From Salegentibacter mishustinae (lineage in GTDB: Bacteria; Bacteroidota; Bacteroidia; Flavobacteriales; Flavobacteriaceae), in contig NZ_LLKN01000002.1 of the NCBI RefSeq assembly GCF_002900095.1, positions 930,001-994,000 on the forward strand: DNA of 64,000 nucleotides, in the 5' to 3' direction. The position numbers and the translations under genes are program-made. Every line of letters begins with the position of its first letter. Within the stretch, counting starts at the first letter, position 1. This document shows positions 8,444 through 18,700 of the stretch, in pieces. The notes beneath the pieces are model-generated. The model did no database searches. It was not told where the DNA came from and saw only the letters and a program-made list of their open reading frames with translations.

Positions 8444-9853
8444 TTAGTCGCTTTTTAGTGAGTTATACAAATCGATATATTTTTGCGCCGAAACATTCCA
8501 CGAATGATCAATGCTCATAATATGTTTTCTGGTTTTTTTAAATTCAGGTTTATCATTGTAAAACGCAATAGCCCTGTTCAAAGTTTGAAGAATATTATCT
8601 CCTGAAGCATCCTGGTGTGAAAACCCAAAACCTCCATCTTCAACATCTATAACGGTATCTTTTAAACCACCAATACTTCGCACAACCGGGATGGTCCCGT
8701 ACCTAAGGGAATATAATTGATTAAGGCCACAGGGTTCTACACGGGAAGGCATTAATAGGAAATCTGCACCGGCATAGATGAGGTGCGAAAGTTTTTCATC
8801 ATAGCCAATAAAAGTATTATAAACGCCTTTATGTTTTTTCTTTAAAGCTTTTAAGCTGTCTTCTACTTCAGGATCTCCGGAACCTAAAACGAGGATGTTG
8901 CATTCTTTTTTTGAAAGAATTTCATCAAAAACTTCCGGGAGTAAATCGGCCCCTTTTTCAAGAACCAATCTTCCTATAAAAGCGAATAATGGTTTTGAAG
9001 CTGAAAAGCCAAATTCTTTACACAGCCTTTTTTTGTTGGCTGTTTTGCCGGTTTGAATATTTTTTGCTGAATAATTTTTAGTGATAAATTCATCGGTTTC
9101 GGGATTCCATACATCGGCGTCAATTCCGTTTAAAATTCCAACACATTTTTGATTTTCGTGGCTCAATAAACTTTCTAAACCATTCGCAGCTTGTTGTAAT
9201 TCTTCCATATAACTTGGGGAAACCGTAGTTACCCGCCAGGCACATTTTATTCCCGCGGCCAATGGATTTATAACACCGTCCCAATCCAATAAACCTATAT
9301 TAGAAATATCGAAAGCAGGAAGGTAATGTACTTTATCGTGCGCAAACCAACCCTGATACTGTGCATTGTGAATGGTAAGAATATTAGGGATTTTATTCAG
9401 CGATTCATATTTAAAGCATTCCTGCGCCATAAAAGGAATTAATCCTGTATGATGATCGTGGCAATGAATTATGGAAGGTTTGGTTTTTAGGGTCAACATC
9501 CAATCCATTACCGCAATTTGAAAAGCGGTAAAACGCGCCGTGTCATCTGCAGAATATACATAATCTTTAAAAAGAAGTTCAGGAATATCCACAAACAGGA
9601 CGTCGATATCTAAAACCTCCTTTTTTAATTTTAATATGCGATACGAGAAATTGTTCTCGCCCAGAACTAATTCTGATTCGTAAACACTTTCAAATTTGTG
9701 TGCAGCGGTAAATTTATTATCATAAAACGGCATCACTACCCTGGCGCCAACTCCTGCCTGTTGCTGATATTTTGGTAAAGAACCAACCACATCTCCCAGG
9801 CCTCCAACTTTTGCAATAGGGTAACATTCAGCGCTTACGTGTATCACGTTCAT
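8444..9853 (-). CDS. glgA: Glycogen synthase GlgA (ADP-glucose, GT5)
   Basis: 469 residues from the ATG at 9853. A TTG five codons upstream could extend it, but the ATG puts MNVIHVSAECYPIAKVGGLGDV at the N-terminus, the usual GT5 start. KVGGLGD is the ADP-glucose binding motif, and the C-terminal GT-B half carries FIGRLVLEKGADLLPE and MPSRVEPCGLNQLYSLRYGT with the conserved acidic residue for retaining glycosyl transfer. It extends alpha-1,4-glucan from ADP-glucose. First gene of the glgA-glgC-glgB-GH31 cluster; its promoter should lie in the 350-bp divergent spacer shared with leuS. Confidence 0.95.
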   Translation of the reverse strand: MNVIHVSAECYPIAKVGGLGDVVGSLPKYQQQAGVGARVVMPFYDNKFTAAHKFESVYESELVLGENNFSYRILKLKKEVLDIDVLFVDIPELLFKDYVYSADDTARFTAFQIAVMDWMLTLKTKPSIIHCHDHHTGLIPFMAQECFKYESLNKIPNILTIHNAQYQGWFAHDKVHYLPAFDISNIGLLDWDGVINPLAAGIKCAWRVTTVSPSYMEELQQAANGLESLLSHENQKCVGILNGIDADVWNPETDEFITKNYSAKNIQTGKTANKKRLCKEFGFSASKPLFAFIGRLVLEKGADLLPEVFDEILSKKECNILVLGSGDPEVEDSLKALKKKHKGVYNTFIGYDEKLSHLIYAGADFLLMPSRVEPCGLNQLYSLRYGTIPVVRSIGGLKDTVIDVEDGGFGFSHQDASGDNILQTLNRAIAFYNDKPEFKKTRKHIMSIDHSWNVSAQKYIDLYNSLKSD

Positions 9854-10204
9854 ATAGAAATTTTTCAAAAAAAATAGAGTTAGTCAGATTGTTGCGATTT
9901 TAATGGGCTAAATATTATAAAGCTTCTAAATTTATCCCTCTTTTATCGTCAATTCTCTATAAATTTAATGAAATAAAGGAATAGTCTACATTAATAAAGC
10001 CTTAAAATCCTTCGGTTTTATTATAAAAAGGAATTCAAAATTTTAAATGACAGGGATTTTAGAGTACAATAGGTTTTTATTGCGGTTTAAATTACATCTC
10101 AATCCATCCCATCTAAATTCCCATAAGTGGTTTAAAATTGTAAATTTGCAGGCATTAATATAAAGTCGCGTTGCGCGTAATCAGCAGGTAAGAAAAATAA
10201 AACA
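9854..10204. other. Divergent spacer between glgA and leuS
   Basis: A 351-bp non-coding stretch. A perfect match to the Bacteroidota -7 element (TAnnTTTG) is TAAATTTG at 10141-10148, about 57 bp before the leuS ATG, but no TTTG lies at the right distance upstream, so a leuS promoter here is only probable. I see no riboswitch, tRNA-like T-box or other gene. Confidence 0.4.
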
Positions 10205-13021
10205 ATGAGTTACAACTTTAACGAAATTGAAGCCAAATGGCAAAAATACTGGGCCGAAAATCAAACTTTTCGCGCCAGCAATTCATCAGATAAACCAAAG
10301 TATTACGTGCTGGATATGTTTCCATATCCTTCAGGTGCCGGGCTTCACGTTGGCCACCCACTTGGTTATATTGCCAGCGATATTTATGCACGCTACAAAC
10401 GCCATACAGGACATAATGTATTGCACCCTCAAGGTTATGATAGTTTTGGGCTGCCGGCCGAGCAGTATGCGATTCAAACCGGGCAACATCCTGCGCTTAC
10501 CACAGCTAAGAATATTAAAAGATATCGGGAGCAGCTCGATAAAATAGGCTTTTCCTTTGATTGGAGCAGGGAAGTGCGCACCAGCGATCCCGAATATTAT
10601 AAATGGACGCAGTGGATCTTTATTCAGCTTTTTGAGAGTTGGTATGATATGGAAGCTGAAAAATCAAGAGATATTTCAGAGCTTGAAGAAATCTTTTCTG
10701 CGGAAGGGAATTCGCGCCTAAATGCCGCTTGTGACGATGAGGTTGAGGAATTCTCAGCTGATGCCTGGAATGCTTTTTCTTCGGAAGAAAAACAACAAAT
10801 ATTACTAAAATACCGACTTACCTATTTAGCTGAAACCGAAGTAAACTGGTGCCCGCAACTGGGAACCGTTTTAGCTAACGACGAGATTGTTAACGGCGTT
10901 TCAGAACGTGGTGGCTATCCTGTTGTGCGCAAAAAAATGACGCAATGGAGTATGCGAATTTCGGCATTCTCAGAACGTTTATTACAAGGTTTAGATCAAC
11001 TGGACTGGACCGAGAGTTTAAAAGAAAGTCAGCGTAACTGGATCGGGAAATCGGTTGGGGCACACGTAGATTTCAATGTTCAGGATTCTGATGATAAAAT
11101 TGGTGTTTTCACCACCAGGCCCGATACTATTTTCGGAGTGACTTTTATGACTTTGGCTCCGGAACACGAACTGGTTAAAAAGATAACCACGCCTCAACAA
11201 AAAGAAGAAATTGAAGCCTATGTTGCCGCCAGTGCAAAACGCAGCGAACGCGAACGTATGGCCGATGTGAAAAGTATTACCGGGGTGTTTACCGGCGCTT
11301 ATGCCGAACATCCTTTTACCGGCGAGTCAATACCTATCTGGATTGGCGATTATGTGCTTGCAGGTTATGGAACCGGTGCCGTAATGGCTGTGCCTTGCGG
11401 AGACCAGCGGGACTATGATTTTGCCAGACATTTCGATATTCCGATTAAAAATATCTTTGAAAACGCTGATATTTCTGAAGCTGCTTTCTCCGGAAAAGAA
11501 GGAACGGTAATCGCAAATTCCGATTTCCTTAGCGGGCTAGAATATAAGGAAGCACTTCAAAAAGTGATTTTAGAATTGGAAAAAACCGGTCACGGTTATG
11601 GGAAAACCAATTATAGGTTGCGTGATGCGGTTTTTAGTCGCCAGCGTTATTGGGGTGAGCCATTCCCGGTGTATTACGTAAAGGGAATGCCGCAAATGAT
11701 AGATGCGCAACATTTGCCCTTGCATCTTCCTGAAGTAGAAAAATACCTTCCTACTGAAAGCGGGGAACCACCATTAGGAAATGCTACCGATTGGGCCTGG
11801 GATACAAAATCTAACGAGGTAGTGAGTAATGAGAAAATTGACGATGAAACAATATTCCCGCTAGAGCTGAATACTATGCCCGGTTGGGCCGGAAGTAGCT
11901 GGTATCTTTTCCGTTATATGGACTCGGGGAATGATAAAGAATTTGTGTCTAAAGAAGCTCAAAACTACTGGGAAAACGTAGATCTATATATAGGCGGAAG
12001 CGAGCACGCCACCGGCCATTTATTATATTCCCGTTTCTGGACAAAATTTCTTCACGACCGTGGATATCTTTCGGTAGAAGAGCCTTTTAAAAAGCTGATC
12101 AACCAGGGAATGATTTTAGGTCAGAGTGCTTTTGTTTATAGATTGGAAGGAGAAAATGTTTTTGTCTCTAAAAATCTGATAGGCGAAAATAATGTTCAGC
12201 CAATTCACGCCGATGTTTCTTTAGTAAATCATTCAGATGAACTGGATATTGAAGGTTTTAAAAAATGGCGTCCTGAGTTTAAGGATGCGAAATTTTTAAC
12301 CGAAAAAGAAGGAGCATACATAGTAGGACGCGAAGTCGAAAAAATGTCGAAATCTAAGTACAACGTGGTAAACCCCGATGATATTTGTGAAGATTACGGC
12401 GCTGATACCCTTAGAATGTACGAGATGTTCCTGGGGCCTTTGGAGCAGGCAAAACCCTGGAATACCGCAGGAATTACCGGCGTGCATAATTTTCTTAAAA
12501 AGCTTTGGAAATTGTATCACAACGGTGAGCAGTTTGAAGTTTCAGAAGAAAAAGCTTCAGCCGATTCTTTAAAAAGTCTGCATAAAACCATTAAAAAGGT
12601 TACTGAGGATATCGAGGAATTCAGTTTTAATACTTCGGTTTCTACTTTTATGATCTGTGTGAATGAACTTTCTGCACAAAAATGCAACAGCAGGGAAGTG
12701 TTGGAACCTCTCGTTATTTTGATAGCACCTTACGCGCCGCATATTGCTGAGGAACTATGGAGTAAATTAGGACATTCAGAGTCTGTGGTGACCGAAGAAT
12801 ACCCGGTTTTTGAAGAAAAATTCCTGGTAGAAAGCACTAAAAATTACCCGGTTTCTTTCAATGGTAAAATGCGTTTTACAATGGAGTTACCACTGGATAT
12901 GCCAAAAGACGAAATTGAAAAAACCGTAATGGCAGATGAACGAACTCAAAAACAATTAGACGGTAGAACACCTAAGAAAGTAATTGTGGTACCCGGAAAG
13001 ATTGTGAATATTGTAGGTTAA
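10205..13021 (+). CDS. leuS: Leucyl-tRNA synthetase
   Basis: 938 residues of class I LeuRS. The HIGH-type signature appears as HVGHPLGY at about 48-55, the editing (CP1) domain carries the threonine-rich motif TTRPDTIFGVTFM, and the KMSKS loop is EKMSKSKYN near 715. It charges tRNA-Leu with leucine and hydrolyses mischarged products. It is longer than E. coli LeuRS (860) owing to two inserts: an acidic segment at about 155-195 and a segment at about 640-710 just before KMSKS (VYRLEGENVFVSKN...), both typical of Bacteroidota. A terminator follows at 13048. Confidence 0.97.
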   Translation: MSYNFNEIEAKWQKYWAENQTFRASNSSDKPKYYVLDMFPYPSGAGLHVGHPLGYIASDIYARYKRHTGHNVLHPQGYDSFGLPAEQYAIQTGQHPALTTAKNIKRYREQLDKIGFSFDWSREVRTSDPEYYKWTQWIFIQLFESWYDMEAEKSRDISELEEIFSAEGNSRLNAACDDEVEEFSADAWNAFSSEEKQQILLKYRLTYLAETEVNWCPQLGTVLANDEIVNGVSERGGYPVVRKKMTQWSMRISAFSERLLQGLDQLDWTESLKESQRNWIGKSVGAHVDFNVQDSDDKIGVFTTRPDTIFGVTFMTLAPEHELVKKITTPQQKEEIEAYVAASAKRSERERMADVKSITGVFTGAYAEHPFTGESIPIWIGDYVLAGYGTGAVMAVPCGDQRDYDFARHFDIPIKNIFENADISEAAFSGKEGTVIANSDFLSGLEYKEALQKVILELEKTGHGYGKTNYRLRDAVFSRQRYWGEPFPVYYVKGMPQMIDAQHLPLHLPEVEKYLPTESGEPPLGNATDWAWDTKSNEVVSNEKIDDETIFPLELNTMPGWAGSSWYLFRYMDSGNDKEFVSKEAQNYWENVDLYIGGSEHATGHLLYSRFWTKFLHDRGYLSVEEPFKKLINQGMILGQSAFVYRLEGENVFVSKNLIGENNVQPIHADVSLVNHSDELDIEGFKKWRPEFKDAKFLTEKEGAYIVGREVEKMSKSKYNVVNPDDICEDYGADTLRMYEMFLGPLEQAKPWNTAGITGVHNFLKKLWKLYHNGEQFEVSEEKASADSLKSLHKTIKKVTEDIEEFSFNTSVSTFMICVNELSAQKCNSREVLEPLVILIAPYAPHIAEELWSKLGHSESVVTEEYPVFEEKFLVESTKNYPVSFNGKMRFTMELPLDMPKDEIEKTVMADERTQKQLDGRTPKKVIVVPGKIVNIVG

Positions 13022-13047
13022 AAATTTGAGAATTATATAATTTGAAG

Positions 13048-13082
13048 AATCCGTTTCCTTCTTTAGGGAACGGATTTTTTTA
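13048..13082 (+). terminator. leuS terminator
   Basis: AATCCGTTTCC (13048-13058) pairs with GGGAACGGATT (13066-13076) with one G-T pair, followed by a run of T to 13082, 26 bp after the leuS stop. Confidence 0.8.
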
Positions 13083-13107
13083 TTGGAACAATTTGTCACT
13101 TATCGTC

Positions 13108-13161
13108 ACCCTGAATTTATTTCAGGGTCTAAGTTGTTAGATGCTGAAACAAGTTCAGCAT
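13108..13161. repeat. Paired short palindromes (CCCTGAA / TGCTGAA type)
   Basis: Two hairpins stand 12 bp apart: ACCCTGAA (13108-13115)/TTCAGGGT (13121-13128) and ATGCTGAA (13141-13148)/TTCAGCAT (13154-13161). Both share the CTGAA/TTCAG core, so they look like a REP pair. They lie between the convergent leuS and rimM genes. Confidence 0.65.
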
Positions 13162-13230
13162 GAAAAATTATTATTAATGATTACGGATGAGGGGAAAATA
13201 ACATTACTGCAAACTGCCAATTAAAGACTG

Positions 13231-13758
13231 CTACCCAATATACAGCTCCACCAAACCTTCTGGAGTAGTTAGGTAGATGGTGTTATTTTCCTTATCTATT
13301 TTATCTATAAACTCATCGTTCATTGGGATAAGGATTTGCTTTTCGTCTTTCTGAATTTCAAAAAGAGCCTGTGCCGTACTGTCATTTATAGAAGTGATCT
13401 TGCCAATATTGCCATGAGTGGCATCTATAACGTCAAAACCTATAATTTCGTGAAAGTAGAATTGATCGTCTTCCAGTTCTGGAAGCATGGTAAGTGGAAG
13501 GTAAGTGAGAGCGCCTACAAGGTCTTCGGCGTCTTCTTCAGTCTCAATATCTTCAAATTTAACGCGTAGTAAAGTGCTTTTTTGCAGCGAACTGCGTTCA
13601 ATAAAAAATGGAACCAGGTTCTCATTATATTCAATGAGCACTGATTCCATTTCTAAATACATTTCAGGAACGTCGGTGTCTAATTTAATAAGCACCTCGC
13701 CCTTAAAGCTAAATTTACCAACGATTTTACCTAAAAAGAAGCATTCGTCTTTAGTCAT
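13231..13758 (-). CDS. rimM: Ribosome maturation factor RimM
   Basis: 175 residues, standard length. The N-terminal RimM barrel begins FLGKIVGKFSFKGEVLIKLDTD, and the C-terminal PRC-barrel contains FYFHEIIGFDVIDATHGNIGKITSI and ILIPMNDEFIDKIDKENNTIYL. RimM binds S19 in the 30S head and assists late 16S rRNA processing. It follows rpsP by 14 bp on the same strand, the classical rpsP-rimM pairing. I see no trmD beside it. Confidence 0.94.
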   Translation of the reverse strand: MTKDECFFLGKIVGKFSFKGEVLIKLDTDVPEMYLEMESVLIEYNENLVPFFIERSSLQKSTLLRVKFEDIETEEDAEDLVGALTYLPLTMLPELEDDQFYFHEIIGFDVIDATHGNIGKITSINDSTAQALFEIQKDEKQILIPMNDEFIDKIDKENNTIYLTTPEGLVELYIG

Positions 13759-13772
13759 CGCCAGTTAAGGTT

Positions 13773-14351
13773 TTAGCCTTTTTTTTCTTCGGTTTTTGCT
13801 TCTTCGGCAGTCTCTTGATCAACTTCCTTTTCCACATTAGCCTCTGGTTCACCTTCTTCGGTTACTGCAGCACCTTCAGCTTCTGCAGCAGCTGCCGCTT
13901 CGGCTTCTTTTGCTTCAGCTTCACGCTTAGCGCTAACCTCTTTTTCAGCATCAAGAGCTTTCTTTCTTGCTTCTTGTTCTTCTTTAGTTAGGTTGTCTTT
14001 CTTAGCAGCGATCTTAGCTTCTTTTTCTTCCAACCAGGCTTCGAATTTTTTCTCAGCTTCTTCTTCAGTTAAAGCACCTTTTTTAACGCCACCGGCAAGG
14101 TGTTTTTTAAGTAAAACTCCCTTGTAAGAAAGAATAGCACGAGCAGTATCTGTAGGCTGCGCACCATTTTCTAACCATTTTACCGCTCCGTCTACATCTA
14201 ATTCGATAGTAGCTGGGTTGGTGTTTGGATTGTAGATTCCTAATTTATCTAAGAATTTACCATCTCTTTTTGAGCGCGCATCTGCGGCTACGATCCAGAA
14301 AAAAGGTTTTCCTTTTTTACCGTGTCTTTGTAATCTTAATTTTACTGGCAT
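13773..14351 (-). CDS. rpsP: 30S ribosomal protein S16 with long acidic tail
   Basis: The first roughly 80 residues are a standard S16 (MPVKLRLQRHGKKGKPFFWIVAADARSKRDGKFLDKLGIYNP, then ARAILSYKGVLLKKHL). S16 is normally 80-90 residues; here a further 110 residues rich in Glu, Ala and Lys follow, ending in a strongly acidic stretch. Comparable extensions are known in other Bacteroidota S16 proteins, and their role is not established. S16 stabilises the 30S body. It leads the rpsP-rimM operon, with an ATG at 14351. Confidence 0.95.
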   Translation of the reverse strand: MPVKLRLQRHGKKGKPFFWIVAADARSKRDGKFLDKLGIYNPNTNPATIELDVDGAVKWLENGAQPTDTARAILSYKGVLLKKHLAGGVKKGALTEEEAEKKFEAWLEEKEAKIAAKKDNLTKEEQEARKKALDAEKEVSAKREAEAKEAEAAAAAEAEGAAVTEEGEPEANVEKEVDQETAEEAKTEEKKG

Positions 14352-14613
14352 AAAAATTAAATTGTGGGGTTCCCGACCCCGGTTATTAATAAGGCTGCAA
14401 AGATACTACATTTTTCTAATTCACAAGGAGTTGGCTGCAAATAAATTTAGCCTCTTAAAGAAGGCTAAAACAGTAAAAATTAGGAAGTTTTTATGTAAAA
14501 AAAGACTGCTGCTGTTAAAAGCAGTTAATTAGTGCTAAACCCTGTTAAACAGCTTGTTGCTGTGTTTCTTAGGTTATATCTTTAAACATCAAATTAAGTA
14601 AAAGTGAGATGCA

Positions 14614-15054
14614 ATGAATTACTCTGAGAAGGTTTCTGGAAAACTAAATGCCTTATTAGAAAAGAATAATGATGCCGAAAAAGGTTATAAATATGCTGCT
14701 GAAAATGCTAAGGATCCGCAATTGAAAGCTTTTTTTTCTGAACGGGCTCAAGAACGATACGATTTTAGCCACGAGCTTGAAACTGAAATCCGCGATTTCG
14801 GGGAAAACCCCGAGAAAGGTTCCAGTTTGGCCGGAGACGCTCATCGTACCTGGATGAATCTTAAAAGCAGCCTTTCTTCAAATAAAGATGAAGCTGCAAT
14901 GGAAGAAGCAGTAAGAGGGGAACAGGTGGCTGCAGATGAATATGAAGATGTATTAAAAGATCCTGATATTCCACCAACCACGGCAAATTTGTTGTTAAAA
15001 CAGAAAAATGGAATTGTAGCTGCGCTTAATAAATTGAAATCCATGGAAATTTAA
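14614..15054 (+). CDS. PA2169-family four-helix-bundle protein (DUF2383), copy 1
   Basis: 146 residues, entirely helical in appearance. It has the ferritin-like DUF2383/PA2169 pattern of repeated acidic helices: AEKGYKYAAENAKDPQLKAFFSERAQER, then a conserved SLAGDAHRTWMNLKSS, then EAVRGEQVAADEYEDVL. Glu and His residues at heptad-like spacing could bind a metal, but that is not shown. There is no signal peptide, so it is cytoplasmic. Related genes are often stress-induced, by family knowledge. The next gene, 30 bp on, is a paralogue, so the two probably form one transcript ending at the terminator at 15558. Confidence 0.82.
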   Translation: MNYSEKVSGKLNALLEKNNDAEKGYKYAAENAKDPQLKAFFSERAQERYDFSHELETEIRDFGENPEKGSSLAGDAHRTWMNLKSSLSSNKDEAAMEEAVRGEQVAADEYEDVLKDPDIPPTTANLLLKQKNGIVAALNKLKSMEI

Positions 15055-15084
15055 GTTTAGCTACAACCTAAAACCAATTTAAGT

Positions 15085-15531
15085 ATGAGAACAAAAGAAG
15101 AAATGGGCGAAAAGCTCAATGAAATTCTGGAAAAGAGTTACGACGCTAAAGAAGGATTTCACGCTGCCTCAAAAAATGCCAAAAATAAAAAGTTACAGGA
15201 ATACTTCAGGCAAAAAGCAGAAGAACGCGATATGTTTATCCAGGAATTGAAAGAAGAAATCAAAGGTTATGGACAGGAGCCAAAAGAAGATGGAAGTATA
15301 AAAGGTGATATGCATCGCACCTGGATGAATTTAAAATCTTCTGTAAGCGATAATGATGAAGCTATGCTGGAAGAAAGCCTTCGTGGAGAAAAAGCAGCGC
15401 TGGAAGATTACAAAGATATAACCAAAGAAAAAGATTTACCGCCCACACTTAGTTCTAAGCTTAACCGGCAGCAGCAAAATATTCAAAGCAGCATTAATAA
15501 TGTAAAAGTGTACGAACAGATGTTTGATTGA
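15085..15531 (+). CDS. PA2169-family four-helix-bundle protein (DUF2383), copy 2
   Basis: 148 residues, clearly homologous to the gene just upstream along its whole length: it shares the DAKEGFHAASKNAKNKKLQEYF pattern, the near-identical GDMHRTWMNLKSSVS segment and EESLRGEKAALEDYKD. The pair arose by tandem duplication and has since diverged considerably, so the two may have distinct partners or form a heteromer. Function is unknown beyond the fold. An intrinsic terminator follows 27 bp after the stop. Confidence 0.82.
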   Translation: MRTKEEMGEKLNEILEKSYDAKEGFHAASKNAKNKKLQEYFRQKAEERDMFIQELKEEIKGYGQEPKEDGSIKGDMHRTWMNLKSSVSDNDEAMLEESLRGEKAALEDYKDITKEKDLPPTLSSKLNRQQQNIQSSINNVKVYEQMFD

Positions 15532-15557
15532 AGTAGTAGTTTTTAGTGTTCGTATAG

Positions 15558-15599
15558 GCCTCACAGCTTACCGGAAACGGTGTTTGTGAGGCTTTTTTT
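15558..15599 (+). terminator. Terminator after the DUF2383 pair
   Basis: GCCTCACA (15558-15565) pairs with TGTGAGGC (15585-15592), followed by seven T. A weaker CCGG/ACGG pairing lies inside the loop. Confidence 0.85.
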
Positions 15600-15770
15600 A
15601 TTTCTAAAGATAAAAAATGGCCTAAGTACAAGGAACACAAACCGTTAATAAATCCTCAAAAATTAACTTGAGGCTGCGCTAAATAATATGTAATTTTAGC
15701 CTCAGATTAGATGGTTTTTCTTATGAAATAACCGCCTGATATTCAGCTTAATTCCTAATTTTAGCCGCAC

Positions 15771-18700
15771 ATGTACCTTATTTTTGATACCGAAACTACC
15801 GGTCTTCCCAAACGTTGGGATGCTCCCTTAACCGATTCTGATAACTGGCCAAGATGTATACAAATTGCCTGGCAGTTACATGATGAAATGGGAAGGCTGG
15901 TAGAAAGTCAGGATTATCTGGTAAAGCCCGAAGGTTTTAATATTCCATACGATGCTGAAAAAGTACACGGAATTTCTACCGAGCTTGCTGCCGAAGAGGG
16001 GATTTCTTTAACTGAAATGTTAGAGAAATTTCAGGAAGCGCTGAATAAAACCAAATTTGTAGTAGGGCAAAATGTAGGTTTTGACCTGAATATTATGGGA
16101 GCCGAATTCCATAGGGAAGCGATGGAAAATAACCTGCAGGAGTTACCGGTTTTGGATACCTGTACCGAGGTTACTGCCCAAATGTGTAAAATTCCCGGTG
16201 GGCGTGGCGGTAAATTTAAATTACCTACACTAACCGAATTACACGAATTTTTATTTGATGAACCTTTTGGTGAAGCCCACAACGCTACTGCCGATGTGGA
16301 GGCGACTACCAGGTGTTTTTTAGAATTGGTGCGCCAAAGAGCCTTTACAAAGGAGCAGCTAGATGTGCCTGAGAATTATTTTGAGAATTTTTCAGAAGCA
16401 AATCCACAGCGAATAGAGCTTATTGGGTTAAAACATATTAATCTTAAAAAGGCTTCCGAAGAAATAAGAAAGAGACTTCAGAAGCAGCAACCTACCGAAG
16501 AAATTACCACAGAAGAGATCGAGGAAAACCTCGAAAAGCTTGATGAGGTTTTATTTTCACATTTACACAATCACTCACAATTTTCGATATTACAATCTAC
16601 AATTAGCATTCAGGATCTGGTAAATGTTGCCGGGAAAGAAAATATGCCCGCAGTAGCATTAACCGATCACGGAAATATGATGGGAGCGTTTCACTTTGTG
16701 AAAGAAGTGGGCGCTTATAACAAATCGGTTAAAGAAAAAAATGAAGCTGCTCTTGCCAATAACGAACCGGCAGAGGCCAGGGAATTAAAAGCTATTGTAG
16801 GTTGTGAATTTTTTGTTTGTGAAAACCATGCCGATAAATCCCGGAAGGATAATGGCTACCAGGTGGTAATGTTGGCCAAGAATAAAAAAGGCTATCATAA
16901 CCTGGCAAAAATGTCTTCAAAAGCCTATACCGATGGGTTTTATTATGTTCCGCGAATTGATAAAGAAATCGTAAAGCAGTATAAGGAAGATATTATTGTG
17001 CTTACCGGTAACCTTTATGGGGAAGTGCCGAGTAAGGTTTTAAATGTTGGGGAGCACCAGGCTGAAGAAGCTTTGCTTTGGTGGAAAGAAGAATTTGGCG
17101 ACGATCTTTACATAGAGATTATGCGGCATGATCAGGAAGATGAAAATCGGGTAAATACGGTGTTGGTAGATTTTGCTAAAAAGCATAATGTAAAATTGGT
17201 AGCTACCAATAATACTTACTACTGCGCCAAAGAAGATGCTAATGCCCACGATATTTTATTGTGTATAAAAGACGGGGAAAAGCAGGCGACTCCAATAGGT
17301 CGCGGCCGTGGTTATCGGTACGGTTTACCTAACCAGGAATATTATTTTAAGAGTGGCGAAGAGATGAAAAATCTCTTTAAAGATCTACCCCAGGCAATTA
17401 GTAATGTGCAGGAGGTTGTAGATAAGATTGAGCCTTTTGAGCTGGCTCGAGATGTTTTATTACCTGCCTTTACCATTCCTGAAGAATTTTTAGTTGAAGA
17501 AGATAAAAACGATGGTGGTAAACGCGGGGAGAATGCTTACCTGAAACATATCACTTTTCTTGGTGCTAAAGAGCGCTACGAAGAAATTACACCAGATATT
17601 GAAGACCGACTTAATTTTGAGCTTTCGGTAATTGAAAATACCGGTTATCCCGGGTATTTCCTTATTGTAGAAGACTTTATTCGCGAAGCCCGAAATCTTG
17701 ATGTTTCGGTTGGGCCCGGGCGTGGTTCAGCGGCGGGAAGTGCGGTGGCCTATTGTTTGGGAATTACCAATATAGATCCTATTAAGTACGATCTGCTTTT
17801 TGAGCGTTTCCTGAATCCCGATCGTGTGAGTATGCCCGATATTGATATTGACTTTGATGATGAAGGTCGAAGTCGGGTTATGGATTATGTAATTCAAAAA
17901 TACGGTGCCAACCAGGTTGCGCAGATTATCACTTACGGTACTATGGCGGCAAAGTCCTCTATTAGGGATACGGCCAGGGTGCTGGATCTTCCGTTGGGCG
18001 ATGCCGATAGAATTTCGAAATTGATTCCTACCATGTCAAAGCTCGGGAAGATCTTTGGAATGGATGAGAAAGAGCTCAAAAAGAAATTCAGGAGTGAAGA
18101 TTTAGAAAAAGTAAACGAACTTTTAAATATTGCTGAAGGCGATGATCTGGAAGCGCAAACGGTAAACCAGGCGAGAATTCTTGAAGGTTCGGTTAGAAAT
18201 ACCGGGATTCACGCTTGTGGGGTAATTATTACACCGGGAGATATTACCAATTATGTACCGGTTTCGGTAGCAAAGGATTCCGATCTTTATGTAACCCAGT
18301 TTGATAACTCGGTTGTAGAAAGTGCCGGACTACTAAAAATGGACTTCCTGGGGTTAAAAACATTAACCCTTATTAAAGACACGGTTCAAATTGTAAAAGG
18401 CAGACATAATATAGATTTGGTGCCCGATGAATTTCCGCTAGATGATGAAGAAACCTACAAGCTCTTCCAACGTGGGGAAACGGTAGGGATTTTTCAATAT
18501 GAATCACCCGGGATGCAGAAGCATATGAAGGATCTTAAGCCTACGGTTTTTGACGACCTTATTGCTATGAACGCCTTGTATCGTCCCGGACCAATGGAAT
18601 ATATTCCGAGTTTTATTGCCCGAAAGCACGGCGATGAGGAGATTGCTTACGATTTACCTGAAATGGAGGAATATCTCCAGGAAACCTACGGAATTACCGT

